A stretch of 28,486 nucleotides of DNA from UBA6049 sp965662345 (GCA_965662345.1 CBFIHE010000026.1:1-28486), one strand, 5' to 3'. Counted from the first letter of the stretch, positions 16,742 through 24,585 are shown. The notes: generated from the sequence alone by a model not told the origin. Made by a program: numbers and translations.

Positions 16742-17980
16742 ATGCGTTTGTTTCTGTCTCGAGTGGCTAAAGTAGCCATTTTATTTGCCTTTTTGGTCAT
16801 GAGTTCCAAATGGAATTATGGTCAATCAACCTTAGTTTACAAGCAACAACAGTTGCCAATAGTTACTGATGCTGATGTGCAAACAGGAGCTGAAAAGTTA
16901 CTCTTTAATCCAGATCGGATCAATGGAAAAACAATTGGTATTGTTACCAACCATACTGGCTTGGTGAACGGTATTCATCTGGTAGATACATTGTTGAATC
17001 TGGGTATAGATATTCAAACAGTTTTTGCTCCAGAGCATGGTTTTAGAGGCACAGCCGATGCTGGAGAGTCTGTTGATTCAGGGCTTGATGCGACTACTGG
17101 TCTACCGCTAATCTCTCTTTATGGCCCAAATAAAAAACCAAGAGATGAGCAGTTAAAAGGTATTGATGTAGTGCTATTTGATATTCAAGATGTTGGAGTG
17201 CGTTACTACACCTATATAAGCACTATGCATTATGTTATGGAGGCTTGTGCAGAAAATGGTGTAGAGGTTATTATTCTTGATAGACCTAATCCAAATGGAT
17301 TTTATGTAGATGGGCCAATTCTTAAACCCCAGTTTACATCATTTGTAGGAATGCATCCTATACCCTTGGTACACGGGCTTACAGTAGGTGAACTTGCACA
17401 TATGATTAATGGAGAAGGTTGGTTAAATAGGGGCATAAAGTGTAAGCTTACCGTTATTTCATGTGATGGTTATGTGCACAACAGTTTATATCAGTTAGAG
17501 ACGAAACCATCTCCAAATTTACCTTCAATGACATCGGTTTACTTGTATCCAGGCCTCGGTATATTTGAAGGAACTGTGATTTCAGTTGGGCGAGGTACTG
17601 ATAAACCGTTTGAATGCATTGGCCATCCACAATTGACGATAGGGGATTACCGCTTTACTCCTCAATCAAAACTTGGAGCTACCAATCCAAAATACAAAGG
17701 AAAAGAATGCAGAGGGTTTGATTTGTCTGCTATGGATAGTCGCTTTGCTCAAGACTTTCAGGGCATATATTTAAACTGGCTTCTTCTAGCCTATGAGCAT
17801 TATCCCAATCGCGAGAAGTTCTTTTATTCGAACGGTTTTTTTAACCTACTAGCAGGCACCGATGAGTTGATGAAGCAAGTTAAGGAAGGAGCCAAAGAGT
17901 CTGAAATTAGAGCATCTTGGCAAGCCGATTTAGAACCCTATAAATTATTGCGTCAAAAGTATTTGCTGTATCCAGAGTAA
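16742..17980 (+). CDS. DUF1343 / NamZ-type exo-beta-N-acetylmuramidase
   Basis: NamZ-family enzymes release N-acetylmuramic acid from the non-reducing end of peptidoglycan fragments during cell-wall recycling. ATG at 16742 gives 412 aa with an N-terminal signal peptide (MRLFLSRVAKVAILFAFLVM, cleavage likely before Q28 after NYG). A GTG at 16727 would add five residues. Family motifs are IGIVTNHTGL, VFAPEHGFRG (PEHG at 97-100), LPLISLYGPNKKP, VLFDIQDVGVRYYTYIS, ILDRPNPNG and LVHGLTVGELA. The C-terminal region has VSVGRGTDKPFE-like and WLLLAYEHYP segments. The length agrees with the family. A periplasmic location is expected. Other muropeptide-recycling genes are not adjacent, so the pathway link rests on family knowledge. 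Confidence 0.9.
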   Translation: MRLFLSRVAKVAILFAFLVMSSKWNYGQSTLVYKQQQLPIVTDADVQTGAEKLLFNPDRINGKTIGIVTNHTGLVNGIHLVDTLLNLGIDIQTVFAPEHGFRGTADAGESVDSGLDATTGLPLISLYGPNKKPRDEQLKGIDVVLFDIQDVGVRYYTYISTMHYVMEACAENGVEVIILDRPNPNGFYVDGPILKPQFTSFVGMHPIPLVHGLTVGELAHMINGEGWLNRGIKCKLTVISCDGYVHNSLYQLETKPSPNLPSMTSVYLYPGLGIFEGTVISVGRGTDKPFECIGHPQLTIGDYRFTPQSKLGATNPKYKGKECRGFDLSAMDSRFAQDFQGIYLNWLLLAYEHYPNREKFFYSNGFFNLLAGTDELMKQVKEGAKESEIRASWQADLEPYKLLRQKYLLYPE

Positions 17981-18031
17981 TTTCTAGCAAACCGCACGCA
18001 CGATTTTGTGTTAATAAATTAGAACAAAACT

Positions 18032-18496
18032 ATGTTTAGTATGAATACATTGAAAGAAGGAGACAAAGCTCCACTGTTTGAAGGCATAGATCAGAATGGA
18101 GAAGCCATTAAACTAGCAGACTATAAGGGTAAGAAGGTTGTGCTTTATTTCTATCCCAAAGACGATACTCCTGGGTGTACGGCTCAGGCCTGTAACCTTA
18201 GAGATAATGATAAATGGCTTAAAGAGGCAGGTTATGAGGTAATTGGTGTCTCAGCAGATACTTCTGCAAAGCACACAAAATTCATTAATAAGTACGAATT
18301 ACCTTTTCCACTTGTAGCTGATACAGAGAAGGAAATTATTCAGGCTTTTGGTGTTTGGGGTCCAAAGAAGTTCATGGGTAAAGTATATGACGGTATTCAC
18401 AGAACCACTTTTGTAATCAATGAAGAAGGGGTAATTGATAAAGTTATAGCTAAAGTTAAAACCAAAGACCACACGGCACAAATACTTGGCGAATAG
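18032..18496 (+). CDS. bcp: Thioredoxin-dependent peroxiredoxin, PrxQ/Bcp family
   Basis: It reduces hydrogen peroxide and organic hydroperoxides using thioredoxin. The 154-aa product from ATG 18032, or 151 aa from ATG 18041 (MNTLKEGDKAP), has normal length; the second start is the closer family match. The peroxidatic cysteine lies in TPGCTAQACNLRD (Cys49 counting from 18032), and the resolving Cys54 is five residues later, the atypical 2-Cys PrxQ pattern. LYFYPKDDTPGCT, GVSADT and the C-terminal RTTFVINEEGVIDKVI follow the family. There is no signal peptide. A small inverted repeat follows the stop codon, and recA begins 65 nt downstream in the same direction. Confidence 0.95.
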   Translation: MFSMNTLKEGDKAPLFEGIDQNGEAIKLADYKGKKVVLYFYPKDDTPGCTAQACNLRDNDKWLKEAGYEVIGVSADTSAKHTKFINKYELPFPLVADTEKEIIQAFGVWGPKKFMGKVYDGIHRTTFVINEEGVIDKVIAKVKTKDHTAQILGE

Positions 18497-18499
18497 TTC

Positions 18500-18518
18500 A
18501 CCGTAAAAAGATTACGGT
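18500..18518 (+). promoter_or_regulatory. Inverted repeat ACCGTAA-N5-TTACGGT between bcp and recA
   Basis: Two perfect 7-bp arms flank AAAGA. The 3' arm is followed by only a short TTTAAA, so it is at best a weak terminator for bcp. It lies directly upstream of the recA -7 box, a position also suited to a repressor site. The sequence alone does not decide. Confidence 0.4.
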
Positions 18519-18527
18519 TTAAACGGC

Positions 18528-18535
18528 TACATTTG
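18528..18535 (+). promoter_or_regulatory. Candidate recA -7 promoter box (TACATTTG)
   Basis: This is an exact match to the Bacteroidota -7 consensus TAnnTTTG, 26 nt before the recA start codon. A clear -33 TTG at 17-23 nt upstream is not obvious, because that space is taken by the inverted repeat at 18500-18518. Confidence 0.55.
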
Positions 18536-18561
18536 CTATTCACTTACTTAAAACTCAAACA

Positions 18562-19566
18562 ATGTCGAAACAAGAAGTATCAAAAGAAAAGTTAAAAGCC
18601 CTGCAAATGACCATGGATAGGTTAGATAAAACCTATGGCAAAGGGTCTGTTATGAAAATGGGAGATGAGGCCATTGAGGCCGTAGAAGTTATTCCAACGG
18701 GGTCTTTAACACTAGATTTAGCCTTGGGCGTAGGAGGCTTTCCAAGAGGAAGAATCGTAGAGATTTACGGTCCTGAATCTTCTGGTAAAACTACACTGGC
18801 TATTCATGCTATTGCCCAAGTACAAGCACAAGGCGGTATTGCCGCTATCATTGATGCAGAACATGCTTTTGACCGTTTCTATGCAGAGGCATTAGGTGTA
18901 GATACCGAGAATTTATTGATTTCTCAGCCAGATAATGGTGAGCAAGCACTAGAAATTGCTGACAACCTAATTCGCTCTGGAGCTATTGATTTATTGGTGA
19001 TTGATTCGGTAGCTGCATTAACTCCAAGAGCAGAGATAGAAGGCGAAATGGGAGATAGTAAAGTTGGATTACAAGCTAGACTGATGTCTCAGGCTTTGCG
19101 TAAGCTTACAGCCAGTATATCTCGCACGCATTGTACAGCTATTTTCATAAACCAATTGCGTGAGAAGATTGGGGTGATGTTTGGTAACCCTGAAACCACC
19201 ACTGGTGGTAATGCACTAAAATTCTACTCTTCTGTTCGCTTAGACATTCGCAGAGCTGGACAAATCAAGAGTGGTGATGAGGTGATTGGAAACAACACTC
19301 GAGTGAAAGTAGTAAAGAACAAAATCGCACCACCATTCCGCAAAGCGGAGTTCGACATAATGTATGGTACAGGTATTTCAAAAACAGGTGAGATTATTGA
19401 TTTAGGAGTAAATCATAACATCATCAAGAAATCTGGTAGCTGGTTTAGTTATGGAGAAACCAAGTTAGGTCAGGGTAGAGATGCCGTTAAGCAATTGCTA
19501 GAGGATAATCCTGAATTGGCAGAGGAACTTGAAAATAAAATCAAGGCTGCTATTGCAGGTGAGTAG
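18562..19566 (+). CDS. recA: Recombinase RecA
   Basis: RecA is the ATP-dependent strand-exchange protein and SOS co-protease. The 334-aa product is typical for Bacteroidota. Walker A GPESSGKT is at 70-77, Walker B LLVIDSVAALTPRAEIEGEMGD follows, and the L1/L2 DNA-binding loops are seen around GLQARLMSQALRKL and FGNPETTTGGNALKFY. The C-terminal domain ends with the acidic tail DNPELAEELENK. A TAnnTTTG box lies 26 nt upstream and a terminator 21 nt after the stop. There is no intein or frameshift. Confidence 0.99.
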   Translation: MSKQEVSKEKLKALQMTMDRLDKTYGKGSVMKMGDEAIEAVEVIPTGSLTLDLALGVGGFPRGRIVEIYGPESSGKTTLAIHAIAQVQAQGGIAAIIDAEHAFDRFYAEALGVDTENLLISQPDNGEQALEIADNLIRSGAIDLLVIDSVAALTPRAEIEGEMGDSKVGLQARLMSQALRKLTASISRTHCTAIFINQLREKIGVMFGNPETTTGGNALKFYSSVRLDIRRAGQIKSGDEVIGNNTRVKVVKNKIAPPFRKAEFDIMYGTGISKTGEIIDLGVNHNIIKKSGSWFSYGETKLGQGRDAVKQLLEDNPELAEELENKIKAAIAGE

Positions 19567-19587
19567 AAATAAGAAACAGTAGAAATG

Positions 19588-19619
19588 AAAGCTCGTGTAT
19601 TAACCATACACGGGCTTTT
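19588..19619 (+). terminator. Intrinsic terminator after recA
   Basis: Arms AAAGCTCGTGTA (19588-19599) and TACACGGGCTTT (19607-19618) pair over 12 positions with a single G-U pair, around a 7-nt loop. A short T-run follows. It separates recA from the TPR lipoprotein gene, which begins 16 nt later. Confidence 0.85.
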
Positions 19620-19634
19620 GTTAATTTGTGACCT

Positions 19635-20663
19635 ATGAAGAGTACAGTTGTATATTCAACGTTTTTGGTGTTAATCACATTGTTTTTTGGATGTGGTTCT
19701 GATACAGATCAAAAAAAGTCAGATGCCAAAAACACAGCGAATGAGGCCGTCACCGTTCAAGACTCAATTAGTATACTGAATGAACTCATTAAAGCCAATC
19801 CGAGTGACCCTGAATTATACTACAATAAATCATTGGTTTATTTAAAGCAGATGCAAACCAATGAAGCCTTAGATGAACTTGATAGAGCCATATCAGCAGA
19901 TTCTACTGAGCCTAAATATTACCTCAAGAAGAGTAGTATATATTTTGATATAAAGCAGTTAGATAAGGCCAGACTAGAAGCAGAACGAGTACTAGCTTTT
20001 GATGAGGGAAATGCAATGGCTAATGTGCGCATGGCTTGGATTGCACTTATGGTGAAAAATCCCGAGAAAGTTTTTGAGTTTGCGAATAATGCATTGCGTA
20101 CAGATATTAACATGGCAGAGGCCTATTTTGTGAAAGGGTTAATGTATAAGGAGCAAGGCAAATTCAAGGAGGCAGTGAGCAGCTTTAGAACAGCAACCGA
20201 ACAAGACAATAGTTATTATGATGCTTGGGTTGAGTTGGGTTTACTGCATGCATTAGCAAGACACGAGCTAACAACGTACTATTATGATAATGCCATTAAT
20301 GTGGATAGTACGCGTTATGATGCACACTACAACAAGGGGTATTATTTGCAAGAGCAAGGCGAGTATAGAGAAGCGCTAAAAGAGTATGCAGTAATAAATA
20401 GAAATACCCCTAATTTCTACAACGCATACTACAATCGTGGTTTTATTTATCTGGAGTACCTCGCAGAGTATGATAGCGCTGCAATAGAATTCTCAAAAGT
20501 GGTTGGACTCAATCCTTTGAATTACAAAGCTTTTTATAATAGAGGCTTGTCGTATGAAAGGGCAGGGGAGTTAAGAATGGCTGTGGCAGATTATGAAGAA
20601 GCCTTGCGCTTAAACCCTGGATATGATTTAGCAGCAGAAGCGAAGTCTAGATTAGCAAAATAA
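19635..20663 (+). CDS. TPR-repeat lipoprotein
   Basis: This 342-aa protein has a lipoprotein signal peptide: MKST, a hydrophobic stretch, then the lipobox LFFGC with Cys20 as the lipidated residue, followed by a polar linker. From about residue 43 onward it is built of about eight tetratricopeptide repeats, for example PELYYNKSLVYLKQMQTNEA, AEAYFVKGLMYKEQGKFKEA, YNAYYNRGFIYLEY and YKAFYNRGLSYERAGELRMA. Such proteins act as protein-binding scaffolds at the periplasmic face of a membrane; a specific partner cannot be named. No enzyme domain is visible. It lies just after the recA terminator, so it should have its own promoter. The nearest candidate is TTAATTTG at 19621-19628, one mismatch from consensus. 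Its stop codon lies beside the terminator shared with rplT. Confidence 0.88.
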   Translation: MKSTVVYSTFLVLITLFFGCGSDTDQKKSDAKNTANEAVTVQDSISILNELIKANPSDPELYYNKSLVYLKQMQTNEALDELDRAISADSTEPKYYLKKSSIYFDIKQLDKARLEAERVLAFDEGNAMANVRMAWIALMVKNPEKVFEFANNALRTDINMAEAYFVKGLMYKEQGKFKEAVSSFRTATEQDNSYYDAWVELGLLHALARHELTTYYYDNAINVDSTRYDAHYNKGYYLQEQGEYREALKEYAVINRNTPNFYNAYYNRGFIYLEYLAEYDSAAIEFSKVVGLNPLNYKAFYNRGLSYERAGELRMAVADYEEALRLNPGYDLAAEAKSRLAK

Positions 20664-20665
20664 AA

Positions 20666-20689
20666 AAAGGGAGCCAACTGGCTCCCTTT
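20666..20689. terminator. Bidirectional terminator between the TPR gene and rplT
   Basis: Two perfect 10-bp arms (AAAGGGAGCC and GGCTCCCTTT) flank a 4-nt loop. Read on the minus strand the stem is followed by seven T residues, making a strong terminator for the thrS-infC-rpmI-rplT operon. On the plus strand only three T residues follow, so it is weaker for the TPR gene. Confidence 0.92.
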
Positions 20690-20710
20690 ATCAACACAAA
20701 TACGGTTCTT

Positions 20711-21055
20711 TTATTTCACTTTAGCAACTACTGCCTTGAATGCTTCAGGGTGGTTTAGTGCTAAATCTGCCAATACCTTACGGTTCAATTGCACACCAGA
20801 CTTAGCCAACTTACCCATGAATTCTGAATAAGACATTCCTTCTTCGCGAGCAGCAGCATTAATACGCTGAATCCACAAGCTACGGAAGTTACGTTTCTTT
20901 TGTTTACGACCTACATATGCGTACTCCCACCCTTTTTCAACGGCATTCTTGGATACTGTCCATACATTTTTTCTCCGACCAAAGTATCCTTTGGCCTCTT
21001 TCATCATCTTTTTGCGCTTCGCTCTTGAAGCAACACTATTTACTGATCTTGACAT
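20711..21055 (-). CDS. rplT: 50S ribosomal protein L20
   Basis: L20 binds 23S rRNA early in large-subunit assembly and represses its own operon in several bacteria. The 114 aa begin MSRSVNSVASRAKRKKMMKEAKGY. The basic, helical N-terminal extension includes GRRKNVWTVSKNAV, and the globular domain includes RKQKKRNFRSLWIQRINAAAREEGMSYSEF, all standard. It is the last gene of the operon and is followed by a terminator with seven T residues. The 87-nt gap to rpmI is unusually long for this operon and contains pairable sequence at 21071-21133. Confidence 0.98.
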   Translation of the reverse strand: MSRSVNSVASRAKRKKMMKEAKGYFGRRKNVWTVSKNAVEKGWEYAYVGRKQKKRNFRSLWIQRINAAAREEGMSYSEFMGKLAKSGVQLNRKVLADLALNHPEAFKAVVAKVK

Positions 21056-21070
21056 TTCTTAATGATTTTT

Positions 21071-21133
21071 GGCATGAAGCGATTCATTTTCGAATTCTTG
21101 TAATAAGCTCAATGCCGGGTTAAACATTTAACC
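21071..21133 (-). promoter_or_regulatory. Structured rpmI-rplT intergenic RNA (candidate L20 binding site)
   Basis: On the minus strand a perfect 7-bp hairpin (GGTTAAA, 2 nt, TTTAACC; plus coordinates 21118-21133) is followed by a longer-range pairing of GGCATTGAGC (21107-21116) with GCTTCATGCC (21071-21080), with a two-base internal mismatch. There is no U-run, so it is not a terminator. L20 autoregulation through leader RNA that mimics its rRNA site is known in other bacteria; its use here is inference. Confidence 0.4.
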
Positions 21134-21142
21134 AATTGCACA

Positions 21143-21337
21143 TTAGATGCGCAACAAGTGCTTGATGTTCTTCTCATCTGCCTTGTCTACCAAGGTAGCG
21201 TGAGTTAAATTACGCTTTTGCTTCGTTTCCTTTTTTGTAAGGATGTGCGATTTGAAAGCGTGCTTTCTTTTAATCTTTCCTGTACCCGTAAGCTTAAAGC
21301 GCTTTTTGGCACTGGAGTTTGTTTTCATCTTTGGCAT
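21143..21337 (-). CDS. rpmI: 50S ribosomal protein L35
   Basis: This is a 64-aa, very basic ribosomal protein of the large subunit. MPKMKTNSSAKKRFKLTGTGKIKRKHAFKSHIL is the diagnostic L35 N-terminus, and the C-terminal LVDKADEKNIKHLL helix is complete. It lies 29 nt after infC and upstream of rplT, the conserved infC-rpmI-rplT order. Confidence 0.98.
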   Translation of the reverse strand: MPKMKTNSSAKKRFKLTGTGKIKRKHAFKSHILTKKETKQKRNLTHATLVDKADEKNIKHLLRI

Positions 21338-21366
21338 ACTAAAACTATTTATGCGTGTTGTGTTGA

Positions 21367-21915
21367 TTACTTCTTCTTTGGAGCGATAAACATAATCATA
21401 CGCTTACCCTCCATTTTAGGCATCTGCTCTACAGTACCTAACTCTTCTAGTTCTGTTGCGAGACGAAGCAGCATCAATTGGCCTTGATCTTTGAACAAGA
21501 TTGAACGACCTTTAAAGAAAACATACGCCTTTAATTTTGCTCCTTCTTTCAAGAACTTTTCAGCATGTTTCTTTTTGAACTCATAATCGTGCTCATCTGT
21601 TTGAGGACCAAAGCGAATTTCTTTGATCACCACTTTTTGAGCCTTCGATTTGATTTCTTTTTGCTTCTTCTTTTGCTCGTATAAGAACTTTTTGTAGTCA
21701 ATTATTTTACAAACAGGCGGATCTGCTTTAGGAGATATTTCAACTAGGTCCAATCCGAGTTCATCAGCCATAGCTATGCCATCTCTCAATGATCGCACAC
21801 CAGGTTCAACATTTTCACCTACAACCCGAATGGGGTCCGCGGTAATTTTCCTGTTAATCTTATGCGGATCTTCTTTAATAACCCGCATGGGTTTCCTTCT
21901 TCTCCTAATCGCCAA
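21367..21915 (-). CDS. infC: Translation initiation factor IF-3
   Basis: IF-3 binds the 30S subunit, blocks premature 50S joining and checks the start codon. Domains: N-terminal INRKITADPIRVVGENV to PPVCKIIDYKKFLYEQ, a Lys-rich linker helix, then the C-domain VVIKEIRFGPQTDEHDYEFKKKHAEKFL to EGKRMIMFIAPKKK. From the TTG at 21915 the length is 182 aa. An in-frame TAG lies seven codons upstream and no ATG occurs before codon 10 (21888). The gene therefore starts at TTG 21915, at ATT 21909, or at ATG 21888 with a shorter basic N-terminus. A non-AUG infC start is known to give autoregulation in E. coli. It is 25 nt downstream of thrS. Confidence 0.97.
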   Translation of the reverse strand: MAIRRRRKPMRVIKEDPHKINRKITADPIRVVGENVEPGVRSLRDGIAMADELGLDLVEISPKADPPVCKIIDYKKFLYEQKKKQKEIKSKAQKVVIKEIRFGPQTDEHDYEFKKKHAEKFLKEGAKLKAYVFFKGRSILFKDQGQLMLLRLATELEELGTVEQMPKMEGKRMIMFIAPKKK

Positions 21916-21940
21916 ATTCCAACTGTTTTGTGACTACTTT

Positions 21941-23899
21941 TTAATTAAACGTTCCGACTTCTTCACTCACTAGGTTGTTCACAAATCGGGTAAACTCATT
22001 GACTTTCATTATGCCTAAATCACCATGTCCGTGTCTTCTAACGGATACGGTACCATCATTCACTTCTTGCTCACCCAAGATTAACATAAAAGGTACTTTC
22101 TTGATTTCGTTATCACGTATCTTCCTGCCAATCTTTTCGTTGCGGTCGTCAACAAGGGCGCGAATATCGGAATTATTCAGCACTTGTGAAAGTTTTGTGG
22201 CATGCTCATTATACTTCTCAGAGATTGGTAAAATTACAGCTTGCTCAGGTGTGAGCCACATTGGGAATTTTCCACCACAATGTTCGGTTAAAACGGCAAC
22301 AAAACGCTCCATACTGCCAAATGGCGCACGGTGAATCATTACCGGTCTGTGTTTTTGGTTATCGCTACCAGTGTACTCTAATTCAAAGCGTTCTGGTAGG
22401 TTGTAGTCAAGCTGAATGGTACCTAGCTGCCACTTTCGCCCTATAGCATCGCGTACCATGAAATCTAGTTTAGGTCCGTAAAAAGCGGCTTCTCCATATT
22501 CTATTGAAATGGGTAAGTCTTTTTCCTCTGCTGCCTCTTGAATAGCGGCTTCTGCCTTTTCCCAATTTGCTGGGTCGCCAATATACTTACCAGGGTTTTC
22601 TGGGTCGCGTAAAGATACCTGAGCAACGTAATCTTTAAAATCCATTGTCTTAAAGATGTACATCACTAAGTCAATTACTTTCTTAAACTCATCTTTTACT
22701 TGATCTTGCATGCAAAAGATGTGAGCATCGTCTTGCGTAAATCCACGCACCCTGGTTAAACCGTGAAGTTCTCCACTTTGCTCATAGCGATATACCGTTC
22801 CAAATTCCGCAAAGCGGATGGGGAGGTCTTTGTAAGAGCGAGGTTCTGCTTTATAAATTTCACAGTGATGGGGACAATTCATGGGTTTTAACATGAACTC
22901 TTCACCTTCGTGTGGAGTAGTTATGGGTTGGAATGAATCTTCACCATATTTCTCATAGTGACCGCTGCATACATATAAATCTTTATGTGCAATGTGCGGA
23001 GTAATCACGGGTTCGTATCCGGCTTTTACTTGAGCTTGTTTTAGAAAACGCTCTAATCTATCGCGCAAAGCGGCACCTTTTGGCAACCAAAGCGGTAAAC
23101 CTTGTCCAACACGCTCACTAAATGTGAATAAGCCAAGCTCTTTACCCAGTTTTCTGTGATCTCGCTTTTTGGCTTCTTCAAGCATGTGCAAATGCTGTTC
23201 AAGCATTTTTGCTTTAGGGAAAGTGATGCCGTAAATGCGAGTAAGCATTGGTTTGGTTTCATCACCACGCCAATAGGCTCCTGCTGTACTCAATAACTTA
23301 ATGGCCTTAATATACCCAGTGTTGGGAATGTGCGGACCCCTGCATAAATCAGTGAAGTTACCTTGTTGGTAGAACGTAATAGTACCGTCTTCTAAATCAC
23401 GAATTAGATCTAGTTTGTATTGGTCTCCTTTATCTTCAAAATAGGCTACTGCATCGGCTTTGCTAATTTCAGAGCGAACATACTCGTTCTTCTGCTTAGC
23501 CAGCTCTTTCATTTTCTGCTCTATTTTCGAGAAATCATCAGATGAGAAAGCATGCTCTCCAAAGTCTACATCGTAGTAAAAACCGTTTTCAATGGGTGGG
23601 CCAATACCTAGTTTAATACCTGGATAAAGTGCCTCAAGAGCTTCTGCCATGAGGTGGGCAGAGGAGTGCCACATGGTGTTTTTACCCTCATCGTTATCCC
23701 ACGTGAGTAACGCTAGAGATGAATCTGTTTCAATTGGGCGGTTAGCATCCCAAACTTCTCCATTTACTTTGGCCGAAAGTACATTACGCGCTAATCCTTC
23801 GCTAATGCTCTTGGCTACCTCCATTGATGTTGTGCCGCGGGGATACTCTCGCACGCTACCATCTGGAAGTGTAATTTGAATGTTTTCTGCGTTACTCAT
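21941..23899 (-). CDS. thrS: Threonine-tRNA ligase
   Basis: It charges tRNA-Thr. The 652 aa give the full bacterial architecture. The TGS domain is at about 5-66 (ITLPDGSVREYPRGTT). The N2 editing domain has H78 and H82 (MWHSSAHLMAEAL) and the DLCRGPHIPNTG motif that hydrolyses Ser-tRNA-Thr. The class II catalytic core has motif 1 and the zinc Cys in MNCPHHCEIYK, motif 2 FGTVYRYEQSGELHGLTRVRGF and motif 3 near HRAPFGSMERF. The C-terminal anticodon-binding domain includes AVILPISEKYNEHA and VRRHGHGDLGIM. It is the first gene of the operon with infC, rpmI and rplT. A TAnnTTTG box ends 8 nt before its ATG, which would place transcription start almost at the start codon. Confidence 0.99.
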   Translation of the reverse strand: MSNAENIQITLPDGSVREYPRGTTSMEVAKSISEGLARNVLSAKVNGEVWDANRPIETDSSLALLTWDNDEGKNTMWHSSAHLMAEALEALYPGIKLGIGPPIENGFYYDVDFGEHAFSSDDFSKIEQKMKELAKQKNEYVRSEISKADAVAYFEDKGDQYKLDLIRDLEDGTITFYQQGNFTDLCRGPHIPNTGYIKAIKLLSTAGAYWRGDETKPMLTRIYGITFPKAKMLEQHLHMLEEAKKRDHRKLGKELGLFTFSERVGQGLPLWLPKGAALRDRLERFLKQAQVKAGYEPVITPHIAHKDLYVCSGHYEKYGEDSFQPITTPHEGEEFMLKPMNCPHHCEIYKAEPRSYKDLPIRFAEFGTVYRYEQSGELHGLTRVRGFTQDDAHIFCMQDQVKDEFKKVIDLVMYIFKTMDFKDYVAQVSLRDPENPGKYIGDPANWEKAEAAIQEAAEEKDLPISIEYGEAAFYGPKLDFMVRDAIGRKWQLGTIQLDYNLPERFELEYTGSDNQKHRPVMIHRAPFGSMERFVAVLTEHCGGKFPMWLTPEQAVILPISEKYNEHATKLSQVLNNSDIRALVDDRNEKIGRKIRDNEIKKVPFMLILGEQEVNDGTVSVRRHGHGDLGIMKVNEFTRFVNNLVSEEVGTFN

Positions 23900-23907
23900 A
23901 AAGCCTG

Positions 23908-23915
23908 CAAATATA
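23908..23915 (-). promoter_or_regulatory. Candidate thrS -7 promoter box (TATATTTG)
   Basis: On the minus strand this is an exact match to TAnnTTTG, with only 8 nt between it and the thrS ATG. If used, the mRNA would be leaderless or nearly so. No -33 TTG at standard distance is evident. Confidence 0.45.
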
Positions 23916-23952
23916 AGGCGATGCTCAAGAAGGAGCGCTGTTTGAAAGTTGT

Positions 23953-23960
23953 TATCTTTG
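23953..23960 (+). promoter_or_regulatory. Candidate -7 box (TATCTTTG) before the decayed T9SS gene
   Basis: This is an exact TAnnTTTG match 20 nt before the ATG at 23981. It diverges from the thrS box about 40 bp away. It suggests that the broken gene once had, and may keep, its own promoter. Confidence 0.45.
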
Positions 23961-23980
23961 AGATGTACGACCTATTTCCT

Positions 23981-24585
23981 ATGAGACTCATAACCATTGT
24001 CTTCGCGCTTTTTTCAACTCTCTAAGTTTCAGCTCAGAATTTGATTTATCACAAGAAGAATGTGCCGAATGTTAATGCAAAACTTATAAAGTACAATTCT
24101 GATGGAAGTTTGCTTTACAGTGCTATACGATCAGATTCTACGTTGGAGATACCACCTTTAATCAGGTGGTATTTGTAACAGATTACATAACTAACTTTAG
24201 TGGTAATGCTTCGTTGGAATTGGGAGTGAACCATGATATTTACCTGCAAGTAAGGCAAAAAGCACCTTTACCTTCAAAGCAATTATATCGCTATGCGTTC
24301 GCCAAATTCGGTATTCCTTCATTGGCAGTCTCTGATTTTGTATCTCCAACTACCGATGTTAAGATTTCCCCCAACCCAACAACAGGCCGATTTACCTTGC
24401 AAAGCGATGAAAGTGGAGAGTACAGCATTTCAAATTTGCAGGGGCAGTTGGTACAGCAAGGAAGCGTTGAACGTGGAGTGAATAAGGTTACGATTGAATC
24501 AGATCTTCCAAATGGAGTTTATTTCATCACAATCAAAACTAAAAGAGGATTACTTGAACCACATAAGCTTTTATTAACCGATTAG
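23981..24585 (+). pseudogene. Decayed secreted protein with T9SS sorting domain
   Basis: ATG at 23981 opens a signal-peptide-like MRLITIVFALFSTL, which meets TAA at 24023-24025. The same frame then continues VSAQNLIYHKKNVP... to about LLYSAIRSDST, exactly what should follow a signal peptide. Between 24103 and 24176 the coding frame shifts by one base into the frame carrying YVGDTTFNQVVFVTDY, which stays open to TAG at 24583-24585. The C-terminus has the type A sorting pattern VKISPNPTTGRFTL...YSISNLQGQLV...GVYFITIKT. The reconstructed product of about 200 aa is short for a T9SS cargo. The KLIKYNSDGSLLYS piece resembles SBBP-type repeat units, so an internal deletion is possible. The longest surviving frame is 24166-24585 (GTG, 139 aa). 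The 3' end overlaps the convergent racemase gene by 12 nt. Confidence 0.75.

Noticed and set aside
21118..21133. A terminator between rpmI and rplT
   Set aside because: The AT-rich 7-bp stem has no U-run after it, and rplT needs transcription through this point.
23900..24573. A tRNA or small RNA gene in the region with no intact gene
   Set aside because: No cloverleaf or strong hairpin was seen. The stretch is explained by two divergent promoters and the decayed T9SS gene.
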